Source: an uncultured Lysobacter sp.
Lineage (GTDB): Bacteria; Pseudomonadota; Gammaproteobacteria; Xanthomonadales; Xanthomonadaceae
Reading direction: 5' to 3'
Length of the DNA: 8,849 nucleotides
NCBI GenBank assembly: GCA_943913335.1
Contig: CALTXS010000027.1
Location: 1-8,849, forward strand
Position numbers and translations under genes: made by a program
The notes under the pieces: model-generated
Told to the model about the DNA's origin: nothing
The model's input: only the letters and a program-made list of their open reading frames with translations
The model's database searches: none
Shown here: in pieces, positions 7,461 to 8,849 of the stretch
Layout: each line of letters opens with the position of its first letter
Numbering within the stretch: position 1 is the stretch's first letter

Positions 7461-7464
7461 AGGA
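7461..7464 (+). promoter_or_regulatory. Ribosome-binding site deciding the EF-hand protein start
   Basis: AGGA is 10 bases before the ATG at 7475. The upstream in-frame ATG at 7433 has no comparable site and would place 14 residues ahead of a good signal peptide, so 7475 is preferred. Confidence 0.5.
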
Positions 7465-7474
7465 AAACTTCATT

Positions 7475-7783
7475 ATGAAATTTGCTATGTCCGCTCTTCT
7501 GGTCGCCGGCCTGGTCGCTGCCTCCGGTGCCAACGCACAGGCACACAATCACGGTGATCATGCCGCTTCGCCCGCCACTGCGCCGCGCCCTGCCGCCGTT
7601 GCCGTGGAAAAGGCTGCCCCTAATGCAAAGCTCAAGGCCGAGTTTGCTGCAACTGACCGCAACAACGACGGCAAGCTGACTCGTCGCGAGATGGTAAAGC
7701 ATCCGATGATCGGCCACTTCAAGATGATGGATGTGAACGGCGACGGATACATCTCGTTTGCCGAATACACCCGCAAACATTAA
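7475..7783 (+). CDS. Small secreted two-EF-hand protein
   Basis: A 102-residue exported protein. Residues 1-22 form a clear Sec signal peptide (Lys2, hydrophobic core, Ala-Asn-Ala before Gln22). Next comes a short His-containing stretch (H24, H26, H29) and an Ala/Pro-rich linker, then two canonical 12-residue EF-hand loops: 'DRNNDGKLTRRE' (61-72) and 'DVNGDGYISFAE' (86-97), with Asp, Asn/Asp and Gly at the expected places and Glu at position 12. The paired loops suggest calcium binding in the periplasm. The start at 7475 is chosen over an in-frame ATG at 7433 because it begins at the signal peptide and has AGGA upstream. It lies 124 bp after copB on the same strand and before the strong terminator, so it may be the last gene of the operon or have its own promoter. 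The function is unknown; a copper or metal-stress role is inferred only from position and the His-rich N-terminus. Confidence 0.85.
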   Translation: MKFAMSALLVAGLVAASGANAQAHNHGDHAASPATAPRPAAVAVEKAAPNAKLKAEFAATDRNNDGKLTRREMVKHPMIGHFKMMDVNGDGYISFAEYTRKH

Positions 7784-7790
7784 TTTGCTG

Positions 7791-7854
7791 CGACCCCATT
7801 AATAATGGGGTACGACCCCATTAAAAAATTATTAATAGGGTACGACCCCATTAA
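7791..7854. repeat. Palindromic TTAATGGGGTACGACCCCATTAA-type repeats
   Basis: The half unit CGACCCCATTAA is at 7791-7802. A near-complete palindrome (TAATGGGGT, ACG, ACCCCATTA) is at 7803-7823. A second copy at 7832-7854 differs by one base in the left arm (A7837 for G). GGGTACGACCCCATTAAAA is repeated exactly at 7808-7826 and 7838-7856, a 30-base period. CCCCATTA/TAATGGGG (7794-7801/7803-7810) can also pair, so alternative hairpins exist. The element looks like an REP-type intergenic repeat; whether it recurs elsewhere in the genome cannot be seen here. Confidence 0.8.
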
Positions 7855-7873
7855 AAGAGCCCATTAAAAGAGC
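7848..7873. repeat. 13-bp perfect tandem duplication next to the terminator
   Basis: CCATTAAAAGAGC occurs twice in direct succession (7848-7860 and 7861-7873). The second copy supplies the left arm start of the terminator stem, and the first overlaps the end of the palindromic repeat. A slippage or small duplication event at the junction of the two elements would explain it. Confidence 0.85.
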
Positions 7874-7895
7874 CACGCGGATGCGTGGCTCTTTT
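7866..7895. terminator. Strong bidirectional intrinsic terminator
   Basis: AAAAGAGCCACGC (7866-7878) and GCGTGGCTCTTTT (7883-7895) form a perfect 13-bp stem around the loop GGAT. A GC-rich core is flanked by A-tract and T-tract on both strands, so it can end transcription from the plus-strand cluster and from the convergent aceA. Confidence 0.92.
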
Positions 7896-7907
7896 ACTTT
7901 GCGGGTT

Positions 7908-7921
7908 GGGGTTAAGACCCC
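7908..7921 (-). other. Short hairpin just after the aceA stop
   Basis: GGGGT (7908-7912) and ACCCC (7917-7921) form a 5-bp stem with a 4-base loop, 9 bases beyond the aceA stop codon. The arms match the GGGGT/ACCCC core of the palindromic repeats nearby, so it may be a decayed copy. It lacks a T-run in the aceA direction. Confidence 0.35.
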
Positions 7922-7930
7922 GATGAGAGC

Positions 7931-8849
<919 letters not shown>

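Noticed and set aside
7433..7474. Upstream ATG start for the EF-hand protein
   Set aside because: It adds 14 polar residues before a clear signal peptide and lacks a good ribosome-binding site; 7475 fits better.
7446..7476. TTGCTG/CATTAT promoter for the EF-hand gene
   Set aside because: The spacing is 19 bases and the -10 would overlap the start codon, so it cannot drive a normal leader.
7791..7873. CRISPR array
   Set aside because: Units are palindromic and only 2.5 copies, spacers are not unique sequences of regular length, and no cas gene is present.

Overview
This window most likely comes from a TonB-rich proteobacterium of moderate to high GC. A gammaproteobacterium is my best guess, because of the isocitrate lyase sequence, the CopA/CopB pair and the TonB-receptor type, but no rRNA or housekeeping marker in the window fixes the taxon. 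It holds a run of six genes on the plus strand, then a short repeat-rich intergenic stretch with a strong terminator, and a convergent minus-strand gene that runs off the right edge.

Plus-strand cluster (1-7783): (1) the barrel part of a TonB-dependent outer-membrane receptor, whose plug lies left of the window; (2) a small two-helix PepSY membrane protein; (3) a PepSY membrane protein fused to an NqrF-like module ([2Fe-2S] ferredoxin + FAD + NAD(P)H domains), overlapping gene 2 by 4 bp; (4) a Tat-exported multicopper oxidase of the CopA/PcoA type; (5) CopB/PcoB, an outer-membrane copper-resistance protein with a Met-Asp-His-Ser repeat, overlapping copA by 4 bp; (6) a small secreted protein with two EF-hand loops. 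Spacings are 58, -4, 24, -4 and 124 bp (the last to the preferred start), so genes 2-5 are almost certainly co-transcribed, and the receptor and EF-hand gene may be too.

How the genes may work together (inference): the receptor brings a metal or metallophore across the outer membrane. The two PepSY proteins carry electrons from cytoplasmic NAD(P)H through FAD, [2Fe-2S] and possibly heme to the periplasm, where the metal is reduced. CopA and CopB oxidise, bind or sequester copper in the periplasm and outer membrane. Pairing a transmembrane metal reductase with a copper oxidase in one operon is the most interesting feature of the window. The substrate (copper, or an iron or copper chelate) cannot be read from the sequence.

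Intergenic region (7784-7930): copies of a palindromic TTAATGGGGTACGACCCCATTAA-like element, a 13-bp tandem duplication, and a 13-bp-stem bidirectional terminator that separates the copper cluster from the convergent aceA.

Right end (7931-8849, minus strand): the C-terminal two thirds of isocitrate lyase (glyoxylate shunt), unrelated in function to the cluster. I saw no tRNA, rRNA, insertion sequence or CRISPR array.
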